DNA of 64,000 nt from Miltoncostaea marina (lineage in GTDB: Bacteria; Actinomycetota; Thermoleophilia; Miltoncostaeales; Miltoncostaeaceae). The notes under the pieces were generated by a model. The model searched no databases and was not told the origin of the DNA. It worked only from the letters and a program-made list of their open reading frames with translations. Made by a program: the position numbers and the translations under genes. The stretch's first letter is position 1. Every line of letters begins with the position of its first letter. Below, piece after piece: positions 25,606 through 34,248 of this stretch. The DNA lies in NCBI RefSeq assembly GCF_018141525.1, contig NZ_CP064655.1, positions 372,001 through 436,000 on the forward strand, in the 5' to 3' direction.

Positions 25606-26091
25606 TCAGGGCGGATGGCCGGGCTGGATGCGCCTGGCGCGGTGGAAGGTGAACGGCCGCCCCGGGTCCTCCTCGCCGACGGCGACGGGCTCGAGCACGT
25701 AGGCGGTGTGGTCGCCGGCGGGCAGCCGCTCGATGATGCGGCCGGCGAACCAGTTGCCGAGGTCGTCGAGCACCGGCGTGCCCATCGGCCCCGGCGTCCA
25801 GCGGCAGCGCGCGAACTTGTCGACCTCGTCGCCCGTCTCCGACCCGAACAGCTCCGCGAGCGCGGTCGCGTGCTCGGGGACCATGTGCACGACCATCACC
25901 TCGGCCTCGCGGGCGACGGCGAAGGTGTGGTTGCGCTCCGAGATGCAGACGAGGAACCGCGGCGGGTGGATGCTGCACTGGGTGGTGAAGCCCACGAGGC
26001 ACCCGGCGGGCTCGCTGCGCCCGCGCACCGTCACGATGAACATCGGGTAGTCGAGCCGGCTCACCAGCCAGTGCACCACGGGCGCGCCCAC
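25606..26091 (-). CDS. flavin reductase-like FMN-binding protein
   Basis: 161 residues from GTG 26091. The split-barrel flavin reductase pattern is clear: YPMFIVTVRGRSEPAGCLVGFTTQ, then PPRFLVCISERNHTFAVAREAEVMVVHMV, AELFGSETGDEVDKFARC and FAGRIIERLPAGDHTAYVLEP. Such proteins bind FMN and reduce it with NAD(P)H, supplying two-component monooxygenases, or act on F420. Three luciferase-like enzymes lie within 21 kb, so partnership is possible but unproven. It is divergent from the TPR-methyltransferase gene at 26169. Confidence 0.85.
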   Translation of the reverse strand: MGAPVVHWLVSRLDYPMFIVTVRGRSEPAGCLVGFTTQCSIHPPRFLVCISERNHTFAVAREAEVMVVHMVPEHATALAELFGSETGDEVDKFARCRWTPGPMGTPVLDDLGNWFAGRIIERLPAGDHTAYVLEPVAVGEEDPGRPFTFHRARRIQPGHPP

Positions 26092-26168
26092 GCGGTGATC
26101 GTCGCACGCCGGGCGGCCGGCGTGCGCCCGCCGGTCAAGACGCGACCCGCGGGGCCGAAGGAGGACCC

Positions 26169-27566
26169 ATGCCGCACGACGCGCCGCCCGCGCCCGACGA
26201 CCGCCGCCTGATCGCCCGGGAGCACCACGCGGCCGGCCGCCACGAGCTCGCCCTGGCCGCGATGCGCGAGGCGGTGCGCGAGACGGTCGCCGCCACGGAC
26301 CTCAACGACCTCGCGGTGATCGCAGCCGGCGCCGGCCGCTTCGACGCCGCGCGGGCGGTGCTGCGCGCGGCCGAGGAGATCGCGCCCGGCGACCCCGACG
26401 TGCGCGAGAACCTCGAGGCGCTCGGGCCCGGGCCGCTCGACGTGGCGGCCCTGCGGGCGGGCTCGCTCGGGCCGGCGCTGTCGCCGAAGCTGCTGGGCCA
26501 TCTGCTCGGCAGCCCGCCGCCCGGCGACGAGCGCCTGTCGGCGCGCATCGACCGCATCCCCTCGGCCACGACCCCCCGCGAGCGCTGGCTCTACCACAAC
26601 ACGATGGCGCTGCTGTGGTCGGGGGCCGCCGACGTCTTCGAGAACGGGCCGCTGCTCGGCGGCACGACGCGGGCGGCGTGCCTCGGCATGCTGGCCAACC
26701 CGCGCCGGGCCGACGGCCCGCGCCTGCACACCCACGACTGGTTCCGCACCGACGTGGCGCAGGACGGCGGCGACGCCGACCTGTCGGCGCTCGTGCCGGC
26801 CGGGCAGCTCGATGGCCTGGTGGCGCAGGGGCTCGCCACGCCGGGCGCGCTGGCGATCCTGCGCGCCGAGGGCGACTTCGAGCCGCTCGTGCGCGAGCTG
26901 CACGCGGGCCAGGACTACTCCCCGCTGCTCGACATCCACCGCTCGGCGCTGCCGGACGCGCCGGAGGACGTGGGCCGGCTGCCGGGGCTGTGGGCGCCCC
27001 CGCCGGGCGCGCGCTACGAGATCGCCTTCGTCGACGCCTGCAAGAGCTGGTTCGGCACCCGCTGGTTCCTGGAGCGCATGGCGCCCGCCACCGGGCCCGG
27101 CTTCCTGCTGGCCCTGCAGGACTTCGGCTGGCACACCTGCTTCTGGGTGTCCGCGGCGATGGGGCTCATGCTCGACCGGGCCCGGCTGGTCGCGTACGAG
27201 GGCACCACCTACGTCTTCGAGTTCCCGGACGGGCTGCGCGCGGACGACGTGGCGCGCATGCCGGCGACGCTCGAGGAGCTCGGCGGGGCGGGGGTGGACG
27301 AGGTCTACGGCCGCCTGCTCGCGTGGGCGTGGTCGCTCGACGACAGCTGGCTGCTGCTGTCGCTGTCGCTGCAGCACGCCGCGGCGCTGGCCTCGCTGGG
27401 CTACCGCGAGGAGGCCCGCCGGCGCATCACCGCGCTGGCCGGACGCCCCGAGTACGCCGGCACCGAGGCGCCGGCGGCGTTCCACCGGCCGATGGCGCTC
27501 CGGCTGATCCGCCAGGCGCGCGACACGCCGACGTACCGCCCCGACGGCTCGGCCGTCCGCCTCTAG
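26169..27566 (+). CDS. TPR protein with methyltransferase-like C-terminal domain
   Basis: 465 residues with a consensus ribosome site (GAAGGAGG) before ATG 26169. Residues 10-85 are two tetratricopeptide-like helical hairpins ([38 protein letters not shown]). From about 130 the sequence resembles TylF/Methyltransf_24-type domains: [19 protein letters not shown] (a degenerate SAM loop), [30 protein letters not shown] and [17 protein letters not shown], where an acidic strand, a Lys-Ser-Trp motif and Gln-Asp-Phe-Gly-Trp replace the usual Asp-Gly-x-His and Asp-Asp motifs. I recall similar proteins annotated as hypothetical methyltransferases. Substrate unknown. No operon partner. Confidence 0.65.
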   Translation: MPHDAPPAPDDRRLIAREHHAAGRHELALAAMREAVRETVAATDLNDLAVIAAGAGRFDAARAVLRAAEEIAPGDPDVRENLEALGPGPLDVAALRAGSLGPALSPKLLGHLLGSPPPGDERLSARIDRIPSATTPRERWLYHNTMALLWSGAADVFENGPLLGGTTRAACLGMLANPRRADGPRLHTHDWFRTDVAQDGGDADLSALVPAGQLDGLVAQGLATPGALAILRAEGDFEPLVRELHAGQDYSPLLDIHRSALPDAPEDVGRLPGLWAPPPGARYEIAFVDACKSWFGTRWFLERMAPATGPGFLLALQDFGWHTCFWVSAAMGLMLDRARLVAYEGTTYVFEFPDGLRADDVARMPATLEELGGAGVDEVYGRLLAWAWSLDDSWLLLSLSLQHAAALASLGYREEARRRITALAGRPEYAGTEAPAAFHRPMALRLIRQARDTPTYRPDGSAVRL

Positions 27567-27685
27567 GAGGTTCGGCCCGGTCCCTGTGGCGAGGGGGGCG
27601 GGCGACCTCGGGAGGGAACGGATGCGGGTGCACGGGGTGCGGACACACCGGTCGGCGGAGCGGGCGGCGCGCGCCGGGGGCGGCG

Positions 27686-28075
27686 GTGAACGGGCTCGCG
27701 CCGGCGGTGCGGGTCTCGGCCGAGTGGGCCGCGTGGGCCAACGGCGTGGCGGTGCGCGAGCTCGACATGCACGACACCCTCCTCGCCGCCGACTACGCGC
27801 ACCCCGGCGACAACATCCCGCCGGTCGCCGCCGTCGCCCAGGCCTGCGGCCTCGACGGCGCGGCGCTCGCGCGCGGCGCCGCGACGGGCTACGAGGTGCA
27901 GACCGCGCTGGTGCGCGGCGTCTGCCTGCACGAGCACCGCATCGACGACATCGCGCACCTCGGCCCGTCGGTGGCCGCCGCGATCGGCACGGCGCTGGGG
28001 CTGCCGGCGCCGACGATCCGGCGAGCCGCCCTCCTGACCGCGCCGGTCCCGCGAGGTGTAGCGTCGACCGGGTGA
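27686..28075 (+). pseudogene. MmgE/PrpD (2-methylcitrate dehydratase) remnant
   Basis: About 125 codons align from memory with the central part of PrpD-type enzymes: [59 protein letters not shown] and [20 protein letters not shown]. Full-length members are about 450-500 residues. Here the N-terminal 60-70 residues and everything after the GLPAPTI strand are absent, and the frame ends at TGA 28073-28075, which overlaps the next gene's start. The 85 bp from 27567 to about 27650 contain no recognised sequence. This is a two-ended deletion remnant, not a functional dehydratase. Confidence 0.7.
28059..28071 (+). promoter_or_regulatory. leaderless-type promoter of the second luciferase-like gene
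   Basis: TAGCGT (28059-28064) stands seven bases before GTG 28072. TAGCGTCGACCGG is shared base for base with 5072-5084. Confidence 0.5.
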
Positions 28076-29196
28076 GGCCGCTGACGATCGGGGCGCTCGG
28101 GATCACCCGGCCGCCCGTGGACGCCGTGCTGCGGCAGGCAGCGGCGCTCGAGGCCGGCGGCGTGGACGTGGTCTGGTACTCCGACCACTTCCTGCACTGG
28201 TTCCCGCCCGGGGTGTGGACGCCCGACCTCGTGCCGCACGCCGCCGCGTCGCGCACCCCGCACGTCTTCCTCGACCCGGTGCCGCTCATGGCGGCGGCCG
28301 CGCAGGGCACCGGGCGCATCCGCTTCGGCACCGGCGTGACCGACGCCGTGCGGCGCCACCCGGCCGTGCTGGCGCAGACCTTCCTCACCCTCGACCACGT
28401 CACGCGGGGCCGGGCGATCCTCGGCATCGGCGTCGGCGAGGCCGAGAACATCGTGCCCTTCGGGATGGCGTACGAGCGCACCGCCTCGCGGCTGATCGAG
28501 GCCGTCGAGGTGATCCGGGCGCTGTGGGCCACGACCGAGCCGGTCGACTTCGACGGCGACCACTTCCGGCTGCGGGGCGCGATCCTCGGCGCGGAGCCGT
28601 ACGGCGACCGGCCGCCGCCGCTGTGGATGGCCGCCCACCGGCCGCGCGTGCTCCGCGCCGCCGGGCGGCTCGCCGACGGCTGGCTGCCGCTGATCCTCGA
28701 CCCGGCCGAGTACGCTGCCTCGCTGGCCGCGCTGCGCGCGGCGGGCGCCGCCGCGGGCCGCCCGGAGGACGCCGTGGTGGCCGGGCTCTACGCCTGGCTG
28801 GTGGTCGCCGACACCCGCGAGGCCGCCGAGCGCCTGCTCGACGAGTCGCTGCTGCTGCGCCTGGTGGCGCTCACCGCGCCGGCCGAGGAGTACGAGCGGG
28901 CCGGCGCCGAGCACCCGCTGGCCAGCCGCTGGGGGCTGCTCGACTTCGTGCCGACCGACCTCACCCGCGAGCAGGCGCTCGCCGCAGCGGCCGCCGTGCC
29001 GGGCGAGGTGATGCGCCGCCACTACATGTGGGGCACGCCCGACGACGTGGTGGAGCGCCTCGGGCGCTTCCGCGCGGCGGGGATGGAGCACGTCGACCTC
29101 GTCGACGTCGCGGCGCTCGGCGACCCGGCCCTCGCCGCGTCGGCGCCCGAGCGCCTGGGGGCGATCATCGCCGGCCTGCGCGCCGCCGGGGGCTGA
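28072..29196 (+). CDS. LLM-class F420/FMN-dependent oxidoreductase
   Basis: 374 residues from GTG 28072, placed by the -10 element and by the first barrel strand ([15 protein letters not shown]). Luciferase-like features: [78 protein letters not shown], and [23 protein letters not shown]. The spacing and the Gly-Val-Gly-Glu-Ala-Glu-Asn motif are like F420-dependent phthiodiolone ketoreductase and methylene-H4MPT-reductase relatives, suggesting F420 as cofactor. Substrate unknown. Its start overlaps the end of the PrpD remnant and its end overlaps the convergent G6PDH gene by 32 bp. Confidence 0.85.
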   Translation: MRPLTIGALGITRPPVDAVLRQAAALEAGGVDVVWYSDHFLHWFPPGVWTPDLVPHAAASRTPHVFLDPVPLMAAAAQGTGRIRFGTGVTDAVRRHPAVLAQTFLTLDHVTRGRAILGIGVGEAENIVPFGMAYERTASRLIEAVEVIRALWATTEPVDFDGDHFRLRGAILGAEPYGDRPPPLWMAAHRPRVLRAAGRLADGWLPLILDPAEYAASLAALRAAGAAAGRPEDAVVAGLYAWLVVADTREAAERLLDESLLLRLVALTAPAEEYERAGAEHPLASRWGLLDFVPTDLTREQALAAAAAVPGEVMRRHYMWGTPDDVVERLGRFRAAGMEHVDLVDVAALGDPALAASAPERLGAIIAGLRAAGG

Positions 29197-30523
29197 GCGC
29201 GCCCGTCGCGAGCGGCGGCGGCCCCTCCGAGCCCGGCCGGTACCCCTCGAGCGGCACCGCGCCGGCCGCCCACGCGTCGAGCACCGGCGAGACGATGCGC
29301 CAGGCCTCCTCGGCCTCGTCGCCGCGCACCGAGAGGGCGCTGCGCCCCTCGAGCAGGTCGAGCAGCACGCGCGCGTACTCCGGCAGCGGGCTGGGCGGCA
29401 CGGGCGCCGCCAGCGCCATCGGCGCCGGCTCGGGGTGCGGCCCGGGGGTGGCGCCGACGAGCACCATGCCGACCTCGGCCGGCTCGCCGAGCCCGATCCG
29501 CAGCTCGCCGGCGGCGCCGGCGAACGGGCCGCCGGCGGCGGGGGCGAAGCGCACGACGGCCTCCATCCGGTCGCGCGCGAGCGCCTTGCCGGTGCGGATC
29601 CTGACCGGCGTCCCGCCCCACCGCGCGCCGTCCAGCGCGAGCACCACCTCCGCGAAGGTCTCCGTGCCGCGGCCCGGGTCGACGCCCTCCTCCCGCGCGT
29701 AGCCGTCGTACCGGGCCCGCCGGGTGCGGTCGGCCATGGCGTCCGGCTGCGGCGGGCGCACCGAGCGCAGCAGCGCCACCTTCGCGTCGCGGAGGGCCTG
29801 CTGCCCCAGGTCGGCCGGCGGCTCCATCGCGAGCAGGCAGAGCACCTGCATGAGGTGGTTCTGCACCATGTCGCGCAGCTGGCCGGCGCGGTCGTAGTAG
29901 GCCGCCCGGCCCTCCAGGCCGAGGGTCTCCTCCCAGACGATCTCGATCGCGGCGATGTGCGCGCCGCGCCACGCGGCCTCGAGCGGTGGGTTGGCCAGGC
30001 GCAGCCCGAGGATGTTCGCGACGGGGGCGAGCCCCAGGAAGTGGTCGACCCGGAAGGCGGCGTGCTCGCCGAGCTCGCGGGCGGCGCCGGCCAGCAGGCG
30101 GTTGAGCTCACGCGCGCCCTCCAGGTCCTCGCCGAACGGCTTCTCGACCGCGATCCGGCTGCCCCGCGGCAGCCCGGCGGCAGCCAGAGCCCCCACGGCC
30201 GGCGCCGCGAGCGCGGGCGGCAGCGCGATGTAGGCGGCCACGGGGCCCTCGCCCTCGACGGCCGCGGCGACCGAGGCGGGGTCGCGCGCGTCGAAGGGGC
30301 GGTAGCCCAGGGCGTCGAGCACCCGGCGCCGCGCCGCCCGGGGCACGTCGGCGGCGTGCTCGTCGAGGTCGCGCGCCGCGGCGTCGCGGAACGCCGCGTC
30401 GCCCATGTCCCGGCGGCCGGCGCCGACCACCCGCATGCCCTCCGGCAGCCGGCCGGCCGCCGCGAGCGCGGCGAGGGCGGGGAGCAGGTAGCGCCCGGTG
30501 AGGTCGCCGGTCGCGCCGAGCAC
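29165..30523 (-). CDS. zwf: glucose-6-phosphate dehydrogenase family protein, atypical active site
   Basis: 452 residues from GTG 30523. N-terminal Rossmann motif LGATGDLTGRYLLPAL, EKPFGEDLEGA (substrate-binding Lys), and RDMVQNHLMQVL (catalytic-base His) are retained. The signature segment normally R-I-D-H-Y-L-G-K reads RVDHFLGLAPVANIL, so the substrate-contacting Lys (Lys205 in the human enzyme) is replaced by Leu. It may have altered substrate or activity. First step of the pentose phosphate pathway if active. A CTG at 30556 in frame, 14 bases after a GGAGGGAGG site, could be the true start and would add LTGTAPIRRLA. Divergent from the HtrA gene. Confidence 0.8.
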   Translation of the reverse strand: MLGATGDLTGRYLLPALAALAAAGRLPEGMRVVGAGRRDMGDAAFRDAAARDLDEHAADVPRAARRRVLDALGYRPFDARDPASVAAAVEGEGPVAAYIALPPALAAPAVGALAAAGLPRGSRIAVEKPFGEDLEGARELNRLLAGAARELGEHAAFRVDHFLGLAPVANILGLRLANPPLEAAWRGAHIAAIEIVWEETLGLEGRAAYYDRAGQLRDMVQNHLMQVLCLLAMEPPADLGQQALRDAKVALLRSVRPPQPDAMADRTRRARYDGYAREEGVDPGRGTETFAEVVLALDGARWGGTPVRIRTGKALARDRMEAVVRFAPAAGGPFAGAAGELRIGLGEPAEVGMVLVGATPGPHPEPAPMALAAPVPPSPLPEYARVLLDLLEGRSALSVRGDEAEEAWRIVSPVLDAWAAGAVPLEGYRPGSEGPPPLATGALSPRRRAGRR

Positions 30524-30693
30524 CGCCAGCCGGCGGATGGGCGCCGTCCCCGTCAGCTCGCCCTCCCTCCGTCGCCGGGCCTCGACCCGCTATCCTGCGC
30601 GCGACCGCTGCGGGCGAAACGTCGACGGGGGACGGGACGACGAAGGCACTCAGGCACCACCGGCTGCGCGCCGCCGCGGCGGCGCTCCTCGCC

Positions 30694-31743
30694 GTGCTCG
30701 TGCTCGCGCTCGCCGGCTGCGGGGGCGACGGCGGCGACGGCGACGACGAGGCGGCCGGCTCGTCGCCGGCGACCGCGTCCGCCCCGGCCGCGGCGACGGC
30801 CCCCGCCACCGCGACGGCGCCCGCCCCGGCCGGCGGCGCGCCGGCCACGGGGGCGACGGTGGCCGACATCCCGGCCATCGTGGACCGCGTGGCGCCGTCG
30901 GTCGTCGCGATCCTGGTGCGGACCGGGCAGGGCGAGGGCGAGGGCAGCGGCGTCGTGATCCGCGAGGGCGGGGTCATCGTGACCAACGCCCACGTGGTGG
31001 CGGGCGCCTCGCGCGTGACGGTGGCGCTGCGCTCCGGCGAGCGCCTGACGGGCCGGGTGGAGGCGTCCGACGAGCGCGGCGACCTCGCCGTCGTGCGGGT
31101 GGACCGCGACGACCTGCCGGTCGCCGAGCTGAGGACCGACGCTCCGCGCGTGGGCGAGCTCGCCATCGCGATCGGCAACCCGCTCGGCTTCGAGAGCACG
31201 GTCACCGCCGGGATCGTCTCGGGCCTGCACCGCTCCATCCCCTCGGGCGGCCGCACGCCGGCGCTCGTCGACCTGGTGCAGACCGACGCGGCGATCTCGC
31301 CCGGCAACTCCGGCGGCGCGCTGGTCGATGGCCGGGGCCGCATCATCGGCATCAACGTCGCCTACATCCCGCCGCAGGCGCGGGCGGTCTCGATCGGGTT
31401 CGCGATCCCGGCGTCCGAGGTCGACTCCGTCGTGACCCAGCTGCTCGACAGCGGCCGGGTGCAGCGCAGCTACCTCGGGCTCGTGCCCGGCCCCGTGCAG
31501 GCCGAGCTCGGGTCCACCGACCAGGGCGCGGCCGTGCTGTCGGTGGTCGACGGCGGCCCGGCGGCCGAGGCCGGCGTTCGGCCCGGCGACGTGATCGTGT
31601 CGGCCGGCGGCGACCCGGTGAGGCAGGTCGAGGACCTCTACGCCGCGCTGCGCCGCACCCAGCCCGGCGACGAGCTGCGGCTGGAGGTGCTGCGCGACGG
31701 CGACCGCCGGGCGGTCACCGTGACCCTCGGGGCCCGCCCGTGA
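30694..31743 (+). CDS. HtrA/DegP-like serine protease lipoprotein with PDZ domain
   Basis: 349 residues from GTG 30694. The lipobox LAGC is at residues 6-9, so this start leaves almost no signal peptide. The frame is open upstream and reads a proper basic n-region (TKALRHHRLRAAAAALL) from an ACG at 30640, with no ATG, GTG or TTG there, so a non-standard start is likely. A Thr/Ala/Pro linker follows. Trypsin-like domain: His in VTNAHVVAG, Asp in ERGDLAVVRV, Ser in SPGNSGGALVDG. C-terminal PDZ (VVDGGPAAEAGVRPGDVIVSAGG). It degrades or refolds damaged exported proteins. TATCCT at 30591 is a candidate -10. Convergent with mnhG, three bases apart. Confidence 0.88.
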   Translation: MLVLALAGCGGDGGDGDDEAAGSSPATASAPAAATAPATATAPAPAGGAPATGATVADIPAIVDRVAPSVVAILVRTGQGEGEGSGVVIREGGVIVTNAHVVAGASRVTVALRSGERLTGRVEASDERGDLAVVRVDRDDLPVAELRTDAPRVGELAIAIGNPLGFESTVTAGIVSGLHRSIPSGGRTPALVDLVQTDAAISPGNSGGALVDGRGRIIGINVAYIPPQARAVSIGFAIPASEVDSVVTQLLDSGRVQRSYLGLVPGPVQAELGSTDQGAAVLSVVDGGPAAEAGVRPGDVIVSAGGDPVRQVEDLYAALRRTQPGDELRLEVLRDGDRRAVTVTLGARP

Positions 31744-31746
31744 CCC

Positions 31747-32136
31747 TCAGCGGGCCGGGTCCCGCTCCTGCTCCTCGTCGGCCGCGGGCGGCTCGGCGTC
31801 GAGCCCCTCCGCCTCGTCGCGCACCCGCTCCAGCCGCTCCTCCTCGTGGCGGCGCTCGCGCCGCTGCTTCGCCGCCTGGGCGATGGCGTGCGCGGCGAGC
31901 GGCGAGGTGATGAGCAGGAACACCACCACGAGGGCGGCGCTGGTGATGATCTCGGCCTGCCGGGTGGCGACGGCCGCGAGCAGGATCAGCACCAGCGCGG
32001 GGCCGGTGATGAGGCCGGCCGGGTGCACCTGGTGGAAGATCTCCGGCATGCGCAGCAGCCCGTAGAGGCCGATCGTGGCCAGCAGCAGGCCCAGCATCAG
32101 CAGGGCCACACCGACGACGTCGAGGACGGCCTCCAT
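31747..32136 (-). CDS. mnhG: Mrp antiporter subunit MnhG
   Basis: 129 residues with three transmembrane helices (VVGVALLMLGLLLATIGLYG, ITGPALVLILLAAVATRQ, AALVVVFLLITSPLAAHAI) and a charged C-terminal tail rich in Glu and Arg (RRERRHEEERLERV). LLRMPEIFHQVHPAG is the family signature (usually R-x-P-D-x-Y-x-R-x-H). Last gene of a complete seven-gene operon for the multisubunit Na+(K+)/H+ antiporter. ATG 32136 shares a base with the mnhF stop (TGATG). Confidence 0.92.
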   Translation of the reverse strand: MEAVLDVVGVALLMLGLLLATIGLYGLLRMPEIFHQVHPAGLITGPALVLILLAAVATRQAEIITSAALVVVFLLITSPLAAHAIAQAAKQRRERRHEEERLERVRDEAEGLDAEPPAADEEQERDPAR

Positions 32137-32402
32137 CAGAACGGCCGCCCACGGGTGGCGTAGCGGGCCACGACGAGCGTGGCCGTGAAGGAGAGCAGCG
32201 CCAGCGCCAGCGCGGCGTCGATGTAGTACGAGACGTCGCGCAGGTAGGAGAGGATCGTCAGCAGGGCGACCACGATCGAGACCAGCACCTCGAGGGCCAG
32301 GATGCGGTGCATGGCGTCCTGCGCGCGCAGCAGCAGCAGGCCGCCGCCCACGAGCAGCAGGGTGGCCCAGCCGAAGGCGATGTCGAGGGCGAGCTGCGGC
32401 AT
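32136..32402 (-). CDS. mnhF: Mrp antiporter subunit MnhF
   Basis: 88 residues with three helices (ALDIAFGWATLLLVGGGLLL, ILALEVLVSIVVALLTILSY, DAALALALLSFTATLVVARY). The motif RAQDAMHRILALEVL corresponds to the conserved cytosolic loop of MnhF/MrpF (R-G-P-T-x-x-D-R-I-x-A-x). The start ATG 32402 overlaps the mnhE stop by one base and the end overlaps mnhG by one base. Confidence 0.9.
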   Translation of the reverse strand: MPQLALDIAFGWATLLLVGGGLLLLRAQDAMHRILALEVLVSIVVALLTILSYLRDVSYYIDAALALALLSFTATLVVARYATRGRPF

Positions 32403-32881
32403 CAGCGCGCCACCCGGCGCCGCCAGCGCTCGTGGTCGCGCCGGTGGCGCTCGCGCACGCCGTCCGGGTCGCTCGCGTCGGTCAGGTGCACGATCATCAC
32501 CTCGCGGGCGCGGTCGATGTCGACCACGACCTCGTCGGGGGCCTCGCCCGTCAGGAGCCCCCACATCGCCAGCTCGTGGCCGGTGCGGTCGCCGCGCGGC
32601 ACCTCGACGAAGCCTGGGGCCTCCGGGCGGCCGAGGCAGAAGCGCACCACCCGCCACGAGCCGATGACCATCTCGCGCGCGGTGCGGGTCAGGGCCCCGG
32701 CCGCCGCCACCACGAGCTGGAGCGACTCGCGGGGTGTGCGCGGCACGTGGCGCGGTCGCAGGGCGAGCGCGATGAGCAGGCCGATCGCGCCGCCCACGAG
32801 CACGTCGCCGGGCTGGACGCTGGTCAGCACCAGGAGGTAGATCGCCGTCAGGGCGCCGGCGCGCACCAGGACGCCGATCAC
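32402..32881 (-). CDS. mnhE: Mrp antiporter subunit MnhE
   Basis: 159 residues. Two N-terminal transmembrane helices (ALTAIYLLVLTSVQPGDVLVGG, LLIALAL) and a soluble domain with FVEVPRGDRTGHELAMWGLLT and PDEVVVDIDRAREVMIVHLTD, the typical MnhE/MrpE pattern of a membrane anchor followed by a small alpha-beta domain. The family's GT-x-x-x-D segment is modified to LTGEAPDEVVVDID. It is required for assembly of the complex in characterised species. ATGA overlap with mnhD. Confidence 0.9.
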   Translation of the reverse strand: MIGVLVRAGALTAIYLLVLTSVQPGDVLVGGAIGLLIALALRPRHVPRTPRESLQLVVAAAGALTRTAREMVIGSWRVVRFCLGRPEAPGFVEVPRGDRTGHELAMWGLLTGEAPDEVVVDIDRAREVMIVHLTDASDPDGVRERHRRDHERWRRRVAR

Positions 32882-34248
32882 GGGCCGGCCCCCCCGAGGG
32901 CGGCGGCCGCGTCCTGGCTCAGCGACAGCAGCGGCTCGGGCCAGACGCCGCCGGCCAGCACGACGAGCGCCAGCACGCCGATCACGGCCTGCTGGCCCCA
33001 GCGGCTGCGCCGGCCGGCGCGCTGCGACCGCCAGAAGTCGAACTGGTAGACCTGCAGCGCGTAGACGAACGACAGGGCTCCCCCGAGGAAGACGAGCGCG
33101 AGCAGCAGGGGGTCGTCGGCCATGGAGCGGAACAGCTCCAGCTTGCCGATGAAGCCGGCCGCGGGCGGGATGCCCACCACGCTCAGCGCGCCGACGAGGA
33201 AGGCCGCGGCCACGATGCCGCCGCGCATGTGGGCGGTCAGGAAGAGCAGGGTCTTGTTCACGGCGTTGACGGCGGTGTACAGGATCGCCGCGGCGAAGCC
33301 GACCGGCCCGCCCACGCCGATCGCCATCAGCACGTAGCCCACCTGGCCGATCGCCGAGTAGGCCAGCATCTCGCTGGCGCTGCGCCGCGACACCGCCAGC
33401 ACGCCGCCGTAGAGCACCGAGGCGGCGCCGAGCGCGATGAGGCCGGCCGACGCGAACTCCAGCTCGCGCGGCAGCAGCTCGCCGCCGAAGCGCAGCAGCC
33501 CGTAGGCGCCGATGTTGGCGAGGCCGCCGCTCAGGATCGCGGCCACGGCGGGGCGGGCCCCGGTGTAGACGGTCGGCAGCCAGAAGTGGAAGGGGAAGAG
33601 CCCGAGCTTGACGCTGAAGGCGGCGAAGAAGCCGATGGCGATCATCACCGCGACCGCCGGGTCGACGAACGTCATGCGCTCGGCGATCGTGGCCATGTCG
33701 AGGCTGCCGGTGACGTGGTACACGCCGGCGACCGACAGCAGGAAGATGAACGTGCCGATGAGGTTCACGGCGGTGAACACGAGCGCGGCGCTCAGCTCGC
33801 GGCGCCCGCCGCCGTAGGTCGCCAGCACGTAGGCGGCCGTCATCGCGAGCTCGAAGAAGACGTAGAAGTTGAAGAGGTCGCCGGTCACGAACAGGCCGGT
33901 GAGCCCGGTCGCCAGCAGCACCACGAGCCCCGGGAAGACGCGCTCGCGCACGCCGTCGAGCACCTCGTGGACCATGGCGGCGAGCACGGCGAACGACGAG
34001 AAGCAGGCGAAGAGGGCGCCGAGCGCGTCGGCGCGCAGGGTGATGCCGACGCCCCGGGGCCAGTCGCCGGTCGTCTCGGACACGGTCCCGTCCTGCAGGA
34101 CTGAGGTGGCGAGGGCCACCAGCGCGACGAGGTTGACCACCAGCGCCGCCACGGCGAGCCAGCCCACCCAGCGCCGCCGCCCGTCGAGCAGGCAGAGCAC
34201 GGCGCCGGCCGCCCAGGGCACCACCAGGGCCACGACGAGCGCGCTCAC
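32878..34248 (-). CDS. mnhD: Mrp antiporter subunit MnhD (NuoN-like)
   Basis: 456 residues, about 14 transmembrane helices of the NuoM/NuoN antiporter family. Recognisable segments: LTGLFVTGDLFNFYVFFELA (the conserved TM5 Glu137-type residue), FSVKLGLFPFHFWLPTVYTG (the conserved Lys and loop), LAYSAIGQVGYVLMAIGVGG, and VNKTLLFLTAHMRGG. Together with MnhA it forms the ion-conducting core that exchanges cytosolic Na+ or K+ for external protons. Overlaps mnhC and mnhE by four bases each. Confidence 0.93.
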   Translation of the reverse strand: MSALVVALVVPWAAGAVLCLLDGRRRWVGWLAVAALVVNLVALVALATSVLQDGTVSETTGDWPRGVGITLRADALGALFACFSSFAVLAAMVHEVLDGVRERVFPGLVVLLATGLTGLFVTGDLFNFYVFFELAMTAAYVLATYGGGRRELSAALVFTAVNLIGTFIFLLSVAGVYHVTGSLDMATIAERMTFVDPAVAVMIAIGFFAAFSVKLGLFPFHFWLPTVYTGARPAVAAILSGGLANIGAYGLLRFGGELLPRELEFASAGLIALGAASVLYGGVLAVSRRSASEMLAYSAIGQVGYVLMAIGVGGPVGFAAAILYTAVNAVNKTLLFLTAHMRGGIVAAAFLVGALSVVGIPPAAGFIGKLELFRSMADDPLLLALVFLGGALSFVYALQVYQFDFWRSQRAGRRSRWGQQAVIGVLALVVLAGGVWPEPLLSLSQDAAAALGGAGP

